From Myxococcales bacterium (GTDB lineage: Bacteria > Myxococcota > UBA727 > JABDBI01): a stretch of DNA of 64,000 nt. Shown one piece after another: positions 17,783-26,594 of this stretch. A program made the translations under genes and the position numbers. The first letter of the stretch is position 1. Each line of letters begins with the position of its first letter. The stretch covers positions 186,001 through 250,000 of the forward strand of contig CP060221.1 of assembly GCA_023898405.1 (NCBI GenBank), read 5' to 3'. Under the pieces are notes generated by a model. The model had not been told where the DNA came from and searched no databases. It saw nothing but the letters and a program-made list of their open reading frames with translations.

Positions 17783-18247
17783 CTAAGCATTCATACCGGT
17801 AGAGCCAAAGCCTGCATCACCTCTGGGAGATGCGCCCAGTACCTCAACCACCTTAAAAGAAGGAAGCAGCACAGAAGCTATAACCAACTGAGCGATACGA
17901 AGACCAAACTCCACCTTAAAAGGCTCATTTGATAGATTGGCAAGTATTACCTTAATTTCGCCACGATAGTCGGCATCGATGGTTCCCGGTGAATTGAGCA
18001 CCATCAAACCATGTTTGAGCGCAAGTCCCGATCGTGAGCGCACCTGAGCTTCAACTCCAGCGGGCAAAGCAATGGCTACTCCTGTGGGAATAAGTGCTCG
18101 AGCTCCAGCCTCAATAGTAATAGGCTCCGGGTTACTCGCAACGAGATCACACCCAGAGGCCAAGTTACTCTGACGCTTGGGCAACAATATTTGCTTCTTT
18201 TCATTATCCAGATGGGGATCAACAAAACTTAAACTTATTTCTTTCAT
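17783..18247 (-). CDS. dut: dUTP diphosphatase
   Basis: A 154-residue trimeric-type dUTPase: motif 1 SGCDL (31-35), RSRSGLA (70-76), the uracil-binding NSPGTIDADYRGE (85-97) and the P-loop-like C-terminal motif RGDAGFGSTG. Two positions differ from the common consensus: Cys where motif 1 usually has Tyr, and Ala where motif 5 usually has Gly. It begins three bases after the ftsY stop, so the two are co-transcribed. Confidence 0.93.
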   Translation of the reverse strand: MKEISLSFVDPHLDNEKKQILLPKRQSNLASGCDLVASNPEPITIEAGARALIPTGVAIALPAGVEAQVRSRSGLALKHGLMVLNSPGTIDADYRGEIKVILANLSNEPFKVEFGLRIAQLVIASVLLPSFKVVEVLGASPRGDAGFGSTGMNA

Positions 18248-18250
18248 CTT

Positions 18251-19762
18251 TTACTCACTCACATTATTTTCTTCAAACAAAGCCTCAACAAACTGATCAG
18301 CATTAAACTCTCTTAGGTCATCCACCTGTTCTCCAATCCCTACATAACGAATTGGGATCTTAAGCTCATCGACAATACCTAAAGCAACCCCTCCCTTCGC
18401 TGTACCATCAAGCTTAGATAGAATGATACCCGTTAAAGGTGTTGCCTGAGCAAACTCCCGCGCCTGCATAATGGCATTTTGCCCCATGGTGGCATCCACC
18501 ACCAAAAAGACTTCGTGAGGCGCCCCTTCATGAGCTTTATTGACAACTCGATGAACTTTTTTAAGCTCATCCATTAATTCGCTTTTGGTGTGAAGGCGTC
18601 CTGCAGTATCGCACAACACAACATCTGCATGAGCTTTTTTAGCTTGGCTAATGGTGTCGAACAGCACCGAAGCCGAATCTGAATTTTCTTTTCCGCTCAC
18701 CACCTGAACCCCTGTTCTCTCTCCCCACACATTGAGTTGCTTTACTGCAGCTGCTCTATAAGTATCTCCCGCACCAAAATAAACCGACTTTCCCTGATTT
18801 TTTAGCTGAGCTCCAAGTTTGCCTATAGAGGTCGTCTTACCTGCTCCATTCACTCCAACAAACATTATAACTTTGGGAGTTTCCTTAACTGAAGCTTCCG
18901 TTGCTGGCGCAGTAGCAAAAATTGTACGCATTTCTTCTTTGAGGGCAGAGCGAAGAAACGAAGGAGCAGAATTTTTTTCTTGTTCTACACGCTCTCGCAC
19001 ATTATCTAAAAGTTTTTGTGCAGTTTTAACTCCAATATCAGCCGTAAATAAAATAGTCTCCATCGCCTCAAAGTCATCGTCGCTGATTTCATGAGCTGAT
19101 GAAAACAAGCGGGCAAGCTTGGACATAAAGCCGCCGCGGGTATTTTTTAAGGCGGCGTTCAGCGCTTTTTTGGGAGCTTCGCTCACAAATTCTTTTACTT
19201 CTTTTGTGGGCTCAATTTTCAATTTTTCAGCGATCTGCTCTTTGATCTCTTTTTGCTCTGCTTCTACCTCTGCCTTGATTTCTGGTTCGCTTTCTTTAAC
19301 AGTAATTAGCTCTGGCCGGGCCTTGATTTTGACTTCTTCTGTGACCAGAGATGCCTTCGTTTGAGTACTTTCATGCTTTGGCGACTTTTCTTTTTCCACC
19401 ACCACAATTGGTTCGCGTGGCTTTTCATCAGGTGCCTTTGTAACAACTGTTTTTTTAGCATGGAGAGCTTCTGATTCAACCAACTTTTTAGGCGCTGAAA
19501 TAATTTCTTCTTTTTTAGAAGCCTGCACTTCAGTGACAATTTTATGCAGCTCATTTTTACGTTCTTTGTGTTTACGAAATAAAAAGACAATTCCGCTCAC
19601 AACAAAAGCTAGTGCTATGACTACAAAAACCAGTGATAAGATCATGCTTGCCGCATCATGAAAACCCAAATATTCTACCAAGCGATCTAGACCAGATATC
19701 GAATCAACAGCAGCCTGAGCTGGTTGTGTCCCTTGCATAACTTTCCTCAAATCAAAATTCAT
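18251..19762 (-). CDS. ftsY: Signal recognition particle receptor FtsY
   Basis: A 503-residue SRP receptor. The N-terminus has a true transmembrane helix (about residues 39-62), unlike the peripheral E. coli form, then a long charged Lys/Glu-rich linker (about 70-200), then the NG domain. The G1 loop is GVNGAGKTT (303-311); CDTAGRLHTK and LSKLDGTAKGG follow. It docks SRP-ribosome complexes at the Sec translocon. dut follows with a 3-base gap. Confidence 0.95.
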   Translation of the reverse strand: MNFDLRKVMQGTQPAQAAVDSISGLDRLVEYLGFHDAASMILSLVFVVIALAFVVSGIVFLFRKHKERKNELHKIVTEVQASKKEEIISAPKKLVESEALHAKKTVVTKAPDEKPREPIVVVEKEKSPKHESTQTKASLVTEEVKIKARPELITVKESEPEIKAEVEAEQKEIKEQIAEKLKIEPTKEVKEFVSEAPKKALNAALKNTRGGFMSKLARLFSSAHEISDDDFEAMETILFTADIGVKTAQKLLDNVRERVEQEKNSAPSFLRSALKEEMRTIFATAPATEASVKETPKVIMFVGVNGAGKTTSIGKLGAQLKNQGKSVYFGAGDTYRAAAVKQLNVWGERTGVQVVSGKENSDSASVLFDTISQAKKAHADVVLCDTAGRLHTKSELMDELKKVHRVVNKAHEGAPHEVFLVVDATMGQNAIMQAREFAQATPLTGIILSKLDGTAKGGVALGIVDELKIPIRYVGIGEQVDDLREFNADQFVEALFEENNVSE

Positions 19763-19819
19763 GATTAATTAACCAAACTCATACTGTTTTGAATATCAAA
19801 TGCAAATGGCTATAAGACT

Positions 19820-20227
19820 ATGACAACATCACTGCCTACATCTGGAATTTATTTTGATCTTAGCCCTATCTTTGCTGATCTAAATCAGCGGTATTTCAAC
19901 GAAAAAATTAGCGCTCATCTTCGTTGGGGAATTAAACGTACGCATAATGGTGCTCGTAAAAAGAGCATCCGCCTAGGCTCCTATCATCCGGGCAAAAAAC
20001 TGATTACGATCAACCCCTGTCTTGATCAAGCATGTGTCCCGCTCATCTGTGTTGAGAGAATTTTATTTCATGAGATGGTTCATCAAAGATTTCCCGCGCG
20101 TCGTTCATCCACAGGAAAAGTTTTAGTGCACTATCGTGAGTTTAACGAGTTCGAAAAAAATTATCCTCATCTTTGTCTCGCCGATCACTGGATCAAGACC
20201 AATCTGAACCGCCTATTAAAATTTTAG
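19820..20227 (+). CDS. SprT-like zinc metalloprotease
   Basis: A 135-residue protein with the SprT-type arrangement: an N-terminal segment with LNQRYF and the zinc motif HEMVH (H84, E85, H88), then a downstream region ending in ADHWIKTNL. No cysteine-rich zinc ribbon is present, so it is a minimal form. Relatives include SprT/Spartan-type proteases; the bacterial function is poorly known. It is divergent from ftsY and upstream of tRNA-Gly. Confidence 0.75.
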   Translation: MTTSLPTSGIYFDLSPIFADLNQRYFNEKISAHLRWGIKRTHNGARKKSIRLGSYHPGKKLITINPCLDQACVPLICVERILFHEMVHQRFPARRSSTGKVLVHYREFNEFEKNYPHLCLADHWIKTNLNRLLKF

Positions 20228-20245
20228 TTTTTTTTCTTGAGGGGG

Positions 20246-20274
20246 TTGACCGAAATAAAAAAAACTTACATATC
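20246..20274 (+). promoter_or_regulatory. Predicted promoter of tRNA-Gly
   Basis: TTGACC (20246-20251), a 17-bp spacer and CATATC (20269-20274). The start would be near 20281, about 19 nt before the tRNA. Confidence 0.45.
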
Positions 20275-20299
20275 ACTTTCATCGTCAGGTTGACGGCGT

Positions 20300-20374
20300 G
20301 CGGGAATAACTCAGTGGTAGAGTGTAACCTTGCCAAGGTTAAAGTCGTGGGTTCGAATCCCATTTCCCGCTCCA
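20300..20374 (+). tRNA. tRNA-Gly (GCC)
   Basis: A 75-nt tRNA. Acceptor GCGGGAA pairs with TTCCCGC, with U73 and an encoded CCA. The anticodon stem TAACC/GGTTA encloses TTGCCAA, giving anticodon GCC (Gly). The T arm has GGTTCGAATCC. ruvA starts 85 bases downstream with no clear terminator between, so read-through is possible. Confidence 0.95.
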
Positions 20375-20459
20375 GATTTTTAATATATATTTTTGCAACA
20401 TTGGCCTATTTGCTTTTGTTGCTTTTTTTTTGCCCAAAACCAAAACTAAAAGGTGATGA

Positions 20460-21050
20460 ATGATCGCATATATTGAAGGGCAAGTCCTACATATTGAGAA
20501 CATCTGTGCTGTAATCCTGGTAAACGGCGTGGGCTATCAGCTTAATCTTACCAAACCCGACCTAGATAAACTAAGCCCAGGAGAAAATGCTCATTTTTTT
20601 GTTCATACCAATGTCAAAGAAGATGCTATAGAGCTTTTTGGTTTTAGTTCAAAAGAACAAAAACAAGTTTTTCAACTCTTGATCGGGGTCTCTGGTGTCG
20701 GTCCTAAACTTGCCCTCACCATACTTTCGACTCTCTCTGCTGGTGAACTAAGCCAAGCATTGGTGCAAAAAAACACTGCAATTCTTTCGAGTATTTCTGG
20801 TATAGGCAAAAAAACTGCCGAGCGTTTGGCTTTAGAACTAAATGAAAAGATACAAAAGCTTAATCTCATGCCCATTGCTATTACAGCTAACACAACGGCT
20901 CAAAGCAACTTGCTCCAGGCCCTAAAAAGCCTAGGCTACAGTAAAGATCAATGTGAAAAAGTTGTAGCAAGCATTGATGCTGGAGAATTTATTCGTACTC
21001 CACTTGAAGATCTGGTTAGAAAATCGCTCAATCTGTTAACAGGGCCTTAA
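20460..21050 (+). CDS. ruvA: Holliday junction branch migration protein RuvA
   Basis: A 196-residue RuvA: N-terminal OB domain (MIAYIEGQV..., NGVGYQL), central helix-hairpin-helix motifs (LIGVSGVGPKLALTIL and SISGIGKKTAERL) and the C-terminal RuvB-contacting domain (LLQALKSLGY...). It binds four-way junctions as tetramers and loads RuvB. AAGGTGATGA before the ATG is a good ribosome site. ruvB follows after 5 bases; ruvC is not in the window. Confidence 0.96.
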   Translation: MIAYIEGQVLHIENICAVILVNGVGYQLNLTKPDLDKLSPGENAHFFVHTNVKEDAIELFGFSSKEQKQVFQLLIGVSGVGPKLALTILSTLSAGELSQALVQKNTAILSSISGIGKKTAERLALELNEKIQKLNLMPIAITANTTAQSNLLQALKSLGYSKDQCEKVVASIDAGEFIRTPLEDLVRKSLNLLTGP

Positions 21051-21055
21051 AACTC

Positions 21056-22114
21056 ATGACTATTATTGAAGAAAAATCCTTTTCTAAAGCGACACGAGAA
21101 CTATCAAGCGATAGCAATAATCTATATGAACAAAAATTTGAAGAATCATTAAGGCCACAGTTTTTTAGTGACTATGTTGGGCAAAAAAAACACTTAGAAA
21201 ACTTGATGGTCATGGCCAAAGCAGCCAAAGCTCGCGATGAGGCTATGGATCACTGTCTCTTATTTGGCCCACCAGGTTTAGGAAAAACAACTCTCGCAAC
21301 TATTATCGCCAAAGAAATGGGTCGTAATTTATTTGTCACTTCTGGCCCTGCCTTGGAAAAAAAAGGTGATCTAGCAGGAATTTTGACAGCTTTAAAAAAG
21401 GGTGACGTACTCTTTATCGATGAAATTCATAGGCTCAATCCTATTATCGAAGAAAATATTTACCCCGCCATGGAGGAATTCCGTTTTGACATCGTTCTTG
21501 GTGAAGGAGCTCATGCACGAATCATGCCACTTAAGCTGGAACCTTTTACCCTGGTTGGCGCTACCACTAAAACCGGTCTGCTCACCTCACCTTTAAGAGA
21601 TCGTTTTGGTTTTTCTGCTAGGCTGGATTATTACGATGTTCAGGAACTCGCTCAGATCGTTAAACGCTCAGCTAAGATTCTCAAAGTCAGCATTGACGAT
21701 GAAGCTTCGGCAGAAATTGCTCGACGTAGTCGAGGCACCCCAAGAATAGCTAATCGTCTTTTAAAGCGCATGCGCGATTTTGCGCAAGTCCTAAGCAATG
21801 GCTACATTGATAAAGAGCTCACACAAAAAGCTCTTAAGAGCTTGGGCGTTGATGAACATGGACTTGATACCATCGACAATCGAATATTAGAACTTCTATG
21901 CACCCTCAATAGTGGGGCTCCTTTAGGAATTGACACTATCTCCGCCTCTTTGAGTGAATCAAGCTCAACTATAGAAGATGTCTATGAACCTTATCTGCTG
22001 CAGCAGGCCTATATTATTCGCACACCACGAGGCAGACAGGCCACCAAGAAAGCCTATGAGCACTTAGGGCTAGACTATTCTCAAGGAAAACATCAAGGAA
22101 CCCTTGGGTTGTAG
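21056..22114 (+). CDS. ruvB: Holliday junction helicase RuvB
   Basis: A 352-residue AAA+ ATPase. Walker A GPPGLGKTT (71-79), Walker B with D122-E123 (FIDEIHRL), a sensor region (VGATTKTGLLTSPLRDRFG), the RSRGTPRIANRLL arginine-rich segment and a winged-helix end (YIIRTPRGRQAT). It drives branch migration with RuvA. The N-terminus is about 10 residues longer than typical. Confidence 0.97.
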   Translation: MTIIEEKSFSKATRELSSDSNNLYEQKFEESLRPQFFSDYVGQKKHLENLMVMAKAAKARDEAMDHCLLFGPPGLGKTTLATIIAKEMGRNLFVTSGPALEKKGDLAGILTALKKGDVLFIDEIHRLNPIIEENIYPAMEEFRFDIVLGEGAHARIMPLKLEPFTLVGATTKTGLLTSPLRDRFGFSARLDYYDVQELAQIVKRSAKILKVSIDDEASAEIARRSRGTPRIANRLLKRMRDFAQVLSNGYIDKELTQKALKSLGVDEHGLDTIDNRILELLCTLNSGAPLGIDTISASLSESSSTIEDVYEPYLLQQAYIIRTPRGRQATKKAYEHLGLDYSQGKHQGTLGL

Positions 22115-22188
22115 GCTTTGCAAAGCTTTACTCTGCACACAACCAGACATAGAGGTGCTCGCTAAGAAATAAAGGAGCTCACTTTGTA

Positions 22189-22842
22189 TCAGTTTTTCCT
22201 CGTATTATGAGTGAGCCTGTATTTTGAAATAAATAATTTATATATTATTTCTCGACTATTAACCTGCAAAAACTCAACATTTTTCTCATCCAAACTAAGC
22301 ATACCACTTAACCCATCATTAAAAATATTAATAGTATCTTTATGATTATGTATCGGATTCAAAAAAATAATTCTGAACTTACGACCAGAAACTATATCAA
22401 GCCTAAATTCATCCTTAAATTCATAGCCAAACTCATCTAAATTGGCATTAGAAAGCACTGCACTGAAACGGTGTTTATTTTTTGGAACTATAATGATTTT
22501 GGCTGTACCAAATTTAGAATTTTGCTCAGGTAAGAAAAAGTTCATGTGGACATTATAATCAGTGCCTGGATAAAAATATGAGGGCGAGCCTAGTTGGCAA
22601 TTTTCGAGCATAAAAGGGCTTTTTAAAACTAGCAGTGTTTGTATTTTTCTTGATTGAGCATGTTCTTCAGGAGAAATCTCATCTTCACTATTTTGCTCCT
22701 CATCATCAAGAAAACCATCGTCATCAGAAAAACAATCCTCTTCGCGCCAATCCCAACCAGTGGCTGCATTAAATTTCATTTCAGAATCTCCTGAAATTAC
22801 GTTGATAGAAATAAACAGATTAAACAAAAATACCAACCACAT
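22189..22842 (-). CDS. Exported hypothetical protein
   Basis: About 217 residues with a signal peptide (MWLVFLFNLFISINVISG) and a strongly acidic region soon after (DDDGFLDDEEQNSEDE). The rest looks beta-rich, with patterns such as YNVHMNFFLP and FRIIFLNP. No family recognised. The ATG at 22842 is preferred because AAGGA lies 9 nt upstream; for the ATG at 22851 it would abut the start. It converges on ruvB. Confidence 0.55.
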   Translation of the reverse strand: MWLVFLFNLFISINVISGDSEMKFNAATGWDWREEDCFSDDDGFLDDEEQNSEDEISPEEHAQSRKIQTLLVLKSPFMLENCQLGSPSYFYPGTDYNVHMNFFLPEQNSKFGTAKIIIVPKNKHRFSAVLSNANLDEFGYEFKDEFRLDIVSGRKFRIIFLNPIHNHKDTINIFNDGLSGMLSLDEKNVEFLQVNSREIIYKLFISKYRLTHNTRKN

Positions 22843-22999
22843 AGTTAACATTCCTTATCAAAAAAAATTTTTAAGAAACCATAAAAAATTATTATAAAAT
22901 CGTAAACAATTTAAGCAGGCAATAAATCTATCTCAATATTTTTTTAAAAAACTATTATTCAACACTTAATCAATAAATAGCTTTTCAATTCTGATTAAT

Positions 23000-23025
23000 G
23001 AGTAATATTATGACGTTTATTACTC
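23000..23025. repeat. 8-bp inverted repeat
   Basis: GAGTAATA (23000-23007) and TATTACTC (23018-23025) around a 10-base centre; operator-like spacing. Confidence 0.4.
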
Positions 23026-23133
23026 TAGACAGGAAAAATCACCTCTGAACCGCAAAAGATACTTGAGTATATCCAGCATTCATAGTTCTAAAAATATTTC
23101 CTTGGTTCAAATTTATTTTGCTCATAAATAGCG

Positions 23134-23161
23134 TTTATAAGACTCATTGTATTCTTATAAA
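23134..23161. repeat. 8-bp inverted repeat upstream of lipoprotein gene
   Basis: TTTATAAG (23134-23141) and CTTATAAA (23154-23161), 12-base centre, about 65 bases before the ATG at 23228. Confidence 0.4.
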
Positions 23162-23227
23162 AGTCCGCTAAGAATCTATGTCGGTCATTAGCCATTCCAT
23201 TCTTTGGTTCTAGCAATTGAGGTTTTT

Positions 23228-24145
23228 ATGAAATATTTTCCTTTTATGTGTGCCCCCCTTTTCTTTATTCTATGCATAACCGGCTGTGATAGCAGTAAAG
23301 TTTCTCTCCCAAAATCATCTTTTATAGGCGCTGCGGCCATTGGGGATCTGATCAGTATTGATATTGAAGGTGATAAATTCCGCTTCAAGGGCCTTGTAGG
23401 AAAGCTTGACAACATAAATATTGAAGGAAAATTACGAAAAGCAGAAGGATTTGAGCGCCACGTCTATGAAAGCCCTGATATGCCTGGATTTACTTTAGTC
23501 TACACGCCAGACAGCGTTACCTACCATGAAAATGGGAATGAATTTGGGAAATACGGCGTAACGGTACCAAAAATCTCAACCAATTATAGTGCTACTTCTA
23601 TTGCCGGTAATTACAACTACGTAAGCCAGTATGCTGGTAATATGCTTGAGCATGGTACTTTTACCATCAACCCAAATAACACATGGTCTCTTTGGATAGG
23701 CGTTAATGGAAGTAATGTTGATAATTCTAACGCTCAAGGTACGTGGGAAGATAAGGGTCTAGGATATTTACTTATTAAAGGTACTGCAAAGGATGATATT
23801 GATGACAATGTAGCCTTTAATGCACATGCAATGCTTAATCAAAATGGAGTGTTAGTAATTGACTTGGTAACTAATCATGGCATTGCCATAGGCATGAAAC
23901 AGCAAGAGATTCAGCCAATATCAGCCAAATATGATGTGATATCATCTGGTAGCAGCGAGCTTGAGCTCGTGACAGTAAATCAAAAGAAAGCAATAATAGG
24001 TGAACACACAATTCCTCTGGACTACAATAACCCTTGGACTGGGTTTGTTTCTCACGACACTAATTTTATGGGAGTACTTTCACCTAGTGCTAATACTTTT
24101 TTTGGATTTGACAAACAAGGTCTTTTTGTAGCTGTTAAACAATAG
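23228..24145 (+). CDS. Lipoprotein of unknown function
   Basis: A 305-residue lipoprotein: signal peptide ending in the lipobox ITGC followed by DSS. GAGG 5 nt before the ATG at 23228 decides this start over an in-frame codon at 23204. The mature protein is beta-rich with repeated short strands and Asn/Gly turns (GTFTINPNNTWSLWIG, GTWEDKGLGYLLIKGTA), suggesting a lipocalin-like or barrel-like envelope domain; no family is recognised. A perfect 12-bp stem follows the gene. Confidence 0.65.
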   Translation: MKYFPFMCAPLFFILCITGCDSSKVSLPKSSFIGAAAIGDLISIDIEGDKFRFKGLVGKLDNINIEGKLRKAEGFERHVYESPDMPGFTLVYTPDSVTYHENGNEFGKYGVTVPKISTNYSATSIAGNYNYVSQYAGNMLEHGTFTINPNNTWSLWIGVNGSNVDNSNAQGTWEDKGLGYLLIKGTAKDDIDDNVAFNAHAMLNQNGVLVIDLVTNHGIAIGMKQQEIQPISAKYDVISSGSSELELVTVNQKKAIIGEHTIPLDYNNPWTGFVSHDTNFMGVLSPSANTFFGFDKQGLFVAVKQ

Positions 24146-24163
24146 GCTTTATTTAAACAATCT

Positions 24164-24200
24164 GGCTCTAAATCAGCATTTTACTTTTTGATTTAGAGCC
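24164..24200 (+). terminator. Long hairpin, probable terminator
   Basis: GGCTCTAAATCA (24164-24175) and TGATTTAGAGCC (24189-24200) form a perfect 12-bp stem with a 13-nt loop, 19 bases after the lipoprotein stop. The following T-run is weak, so termination may be Rho-dependent or the hairpin may stabilise the 3' end. Confidence 0.5.
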
Positions 24201-24376
24201 TTATCTAGCATTTTTAACCTGCGAATATTCATATAAAATATTTTATATTTTTTATTCTTGTTCATTCGGCCCACATTATTTTTAATACCGACAGCAAAAA
24301 TAATATCTAAGACTTTCTATCTCTCACCAATAAAAAGTATAAGCTTGGATGCACAAGTCGCTTAGTTTCATTTATA

Positions 24377-25240
24377 TTAATTAAGAGCATCACCTTTATA
24401 GAGAACACCTATTATCTTGCCATGATTGCGTGTTTCGTGTCGTGTAAAGGTATAAATTCTTCCTTCCGAATCATCGACTAAGATAAAATTATTTATCAAA
24501 GGCAAATCTTCATGAGCATTTAATAGAGCTTGAAGGCCTTCAAATTTATCTTGGAACCCAGCAGCATAATCATTTTGACCAATTCCTGCTTTCGTTAAAA
24601 AATTAATTTTATTTTGATCGTTAGCATTAATAGAATCGCTCGAACAAATACCAACAAAGCCAACTTTTTGTTTAAGCGCTCTTACTATCGACTGATTCAT
24701 TGGCTCAACCGCTTCATAAATGTACTCTGATGAGTTCATTTGAGGATTTATTAGATTTGCTAGGGTTGCATCAAAATCAAAACAGATTGCAGTTGTGAGA
24801 AGTTCATTTTCAGGGATTTCTTGAGCAATTATTTTTTCCAAATGTGCCATTGTTGTTATCTGAAACACGAATTTGTTTTTGTGCGCAATTTCATAGAAGT
24901 TATCAAGTTTTTTTATTTGGTGAGAAATTAGCTTTACTTCTCCCTGACCCGAGCTTGTACTAAACAAACCTTTAGCCATTCCGTATCGGCAGACAGAATA
25001 CTCCTCATTATTTTCTTCTGCTATTAATTCAAGTTTTAAGTGAAACAAGAATTTTAGAGATGCTAAGTTATCTCTTTCATGTTTTGAGCATGTTAATAAA
25101 TATCCATTCACTTGTAAAACATTGCCCTTTAGTAACATCTTTTTATCTTTATTATAAAATTTTAATTTAGAAGGGCAAAGGTCTGCTTGTAGCGCAAAAG
25201 AAAATAAAACTAACATATTAACCAGCAACTTAACCATCAT
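24377..25240 (-). CDS. Exported protein with C-terminal HAD-like phosphatase domain
   Basis: A 287-residue protein with a signal peptide (MMVKLLVNMLVLFSFALQA). The C-terminal half carries HAD-superfamily motifs: CFDFDATLA (DxDxT motif I), GICSSDS (motif II serine) and FILVDDSEG (motif IV acidic pair). The N-terminal domain (about 20-150) is not recognised. It may be a periplasmic phosphatase; HAD phosphatases of this location exist (class B and C acid phosphatases), but this does not closely resemble them. GGAG lies 7 nt before the ATG. Confidence 0.65.
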   Translation of the reverse strand: MMVKLLVNMLVLFSFALQADLCPSKLKFYNKDKKMLLKGNVLQVNGYLLTCSKHERDNLASLKFLFHLKLELIAEENNEEYSVCRYGMAKGLFSTSSGQGEVKLISHQIKKLDNFYEIAHKNKFVFQITTMAHLEKIIAQEIPENELLTTAICFDFDATLANLINPQMNSSEYIYEAVEPMNQSIVRALKQKVGFVGICSSDSINANDQNKINFLTKAGIGQNDYAAGFQDKFEGLQALLNAHEDLPLINNFILVDDSEGRIYTFTRHETRNHGKIIGVLYKGDALN

Positions 25241-25519
25241 GAATAAGCTCCAATTTTATGAAAAAATATTTAGTGGAGAGATAATGATTAGTCGGCCATC
25301 ATTCAATCCACTGACACATTATCGGAATAGCAGAGTGATAAGTTACTGCAGAAACAACCTCCTGGAGAAGTCTGCCTGACTCCCTCAATGGATTCTTACC
25401 GCACTAAGCAATTTTTTCTGGAAAAAATACAACATCAGAACAGATAAAATCCATAAAAAAACGGGTTTATCTTTTATGCTGCATATAAATTAAAAATTAG
25501 CACTATAGCTATAAAGGGA

Positions 25520-26341
25520 TTATTCATCAAAAACAATTAGAGTTTCGCTCGCAACAGGGTCTAATAATTCCTGAACCTCCTGGACGAACTCATCATGCTC
25601 GAGCTTCGTTTCCATGATCAATTGTCCAGCAATATTAAACCGCGCGCCCGTATGATAAAAAAGCCCGTCGGTGTCGTTAGCAAGTTTCACCAGCGCTGCA
25701 AAGATGTTGTGACTTAACTTGGACTGCTTGTTAAGCGTAATTTTAAGACGCAGCTTAGATTCTTCTAAGTGATACTGAATCACATGTTCCAGATGTTCTA
25801 CTTCACGATTATCGCTATCTGGTTGCCTATGCAATGAACAAATAAACAGGATAATGCTTCCTGCCATTATGGAATCATTTTCCAGTTTCATATACGCAAG
25901 AATAACATCTAATGAATGGTCAAAAGGTGAAGCTATATTTTTTTCAAACACTATCTTTGTTTCGATATAGCGTTCAAAATAGTTTTTTATTAAAGCCCGG
26001 AAAAAATTATCTCTTGGCAATCTAATAAATAGCTCACTCACTCTATCGTTGTATCGTGAGTGCGCAACAACCGCGCGTACAAGGGGTATAATACCTACCC
26101 AATCGATTTTAAAAATACGCTGAGATTTTTTTTTAAAAGAATTTAAAAATGATGTGTAGCATTTTACAAAATCTTTGTGAGAAAAATTTCCCGCTTCATC
26201 AAGAAAAATTGTTTCAGGATCACTTTTGTCAAAAACTTTCACATAGAAATTTATTTTTTTAGGGACGTTATAAGCAGCAGAGGAAATTTTAGAAATTAAA
26301 ATCATGCTAATCAGCAAAAAATACTTTATTAATGAATACAC
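25520..26341 (-). CDS. Exported hypothetical protein
   Basis: A 273-residue protein with a signal peptide (YSLIKYFLLISMILISKISSAA). The start is a GTG supported by TAGGAG 7 nt upstream. The mature part is helical and charged, without recognised motifs; it ends in an acidic LDPVASETLIVFDE segment. It follows the pattern of neighbouring single-gene exported proteins of unknown function. About 280 bases without genes separate it from the HAD-like gene. Confidence 0.6.
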   Translation of the reverse strand: MYSLIKYFLLISMILISKISSAAYNVPKKINFYVKVFDKSDPETIFLDEAGNFSHKDFVKCYTSFLNSFKKKSQRIFKIDWVGIIPLVRAVVAHSRYNDRVSELFIRLPRDNFFRALIKNYFERYIETKIVFEKNIASPFDHSLDVILAYMKLENDSIMAGSIILFICSLHRQPDSDNREVEHLEHVIQYHLEESKLRLKITLNKQSKLSHNIFAALVKLANDTDGLFYHTGARFNIAGQLIMETKLEHDEFVQEVQELLDPVASETLIVFDE

Positions 26342-26417
26342 TCAAATACTCCTATAAAAATATTTTTTTCCTTTGTCTTCGCCTAAAAACAAGCTTTGTT
26401 TCCGTTTGAGAGCCTCT

Positions 26418-26473
26418 CTATATGCCTGCAGAACATGGAACTTCCATACATTCTAAACCTCATAGGCATATAG
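26418..26473. repeat. Nested inverted repeats in an intergenic region
   Basis: The outer arms CTATATGCCT (26418-26427) and AGGCATATAG (26464-26473) are a perfect 10-bp match. They enclose a second palindrome ATGGAA-C-TTCCAT (26434-26446). The element lies between the xerC stop and the GTG of the exported gene at 26341, both on the minus strand. Confidence 0.5.
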
Positions 26474-26594
26474 GAGTCTACATTCCTCTCTTCTGATGAT
26501 GCACGTTTGCTTTTCTGTCAGATTCACCAAAATATTGCGCAAAGTTTTAGGTTAATTTTTTTGCCAAACCATCCCGTTCAGCCAAATATGAGAC

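Larger units (their letters stand above)
22852..23227. other. AT-rich intergenic region with two inverted repeats
   Basis: About 375 bases between divergent exported-protein genes. Apart from the two inverted repeats listed separately, no gene, tRNA or strong promoter was recognised. Confidence 0.45.

Noticed and set aside
20173..20463. Open frame running through tRNA-Gly
   Set aside because: It overlaps the SprT-like gene and the tRNA; shadow frame.
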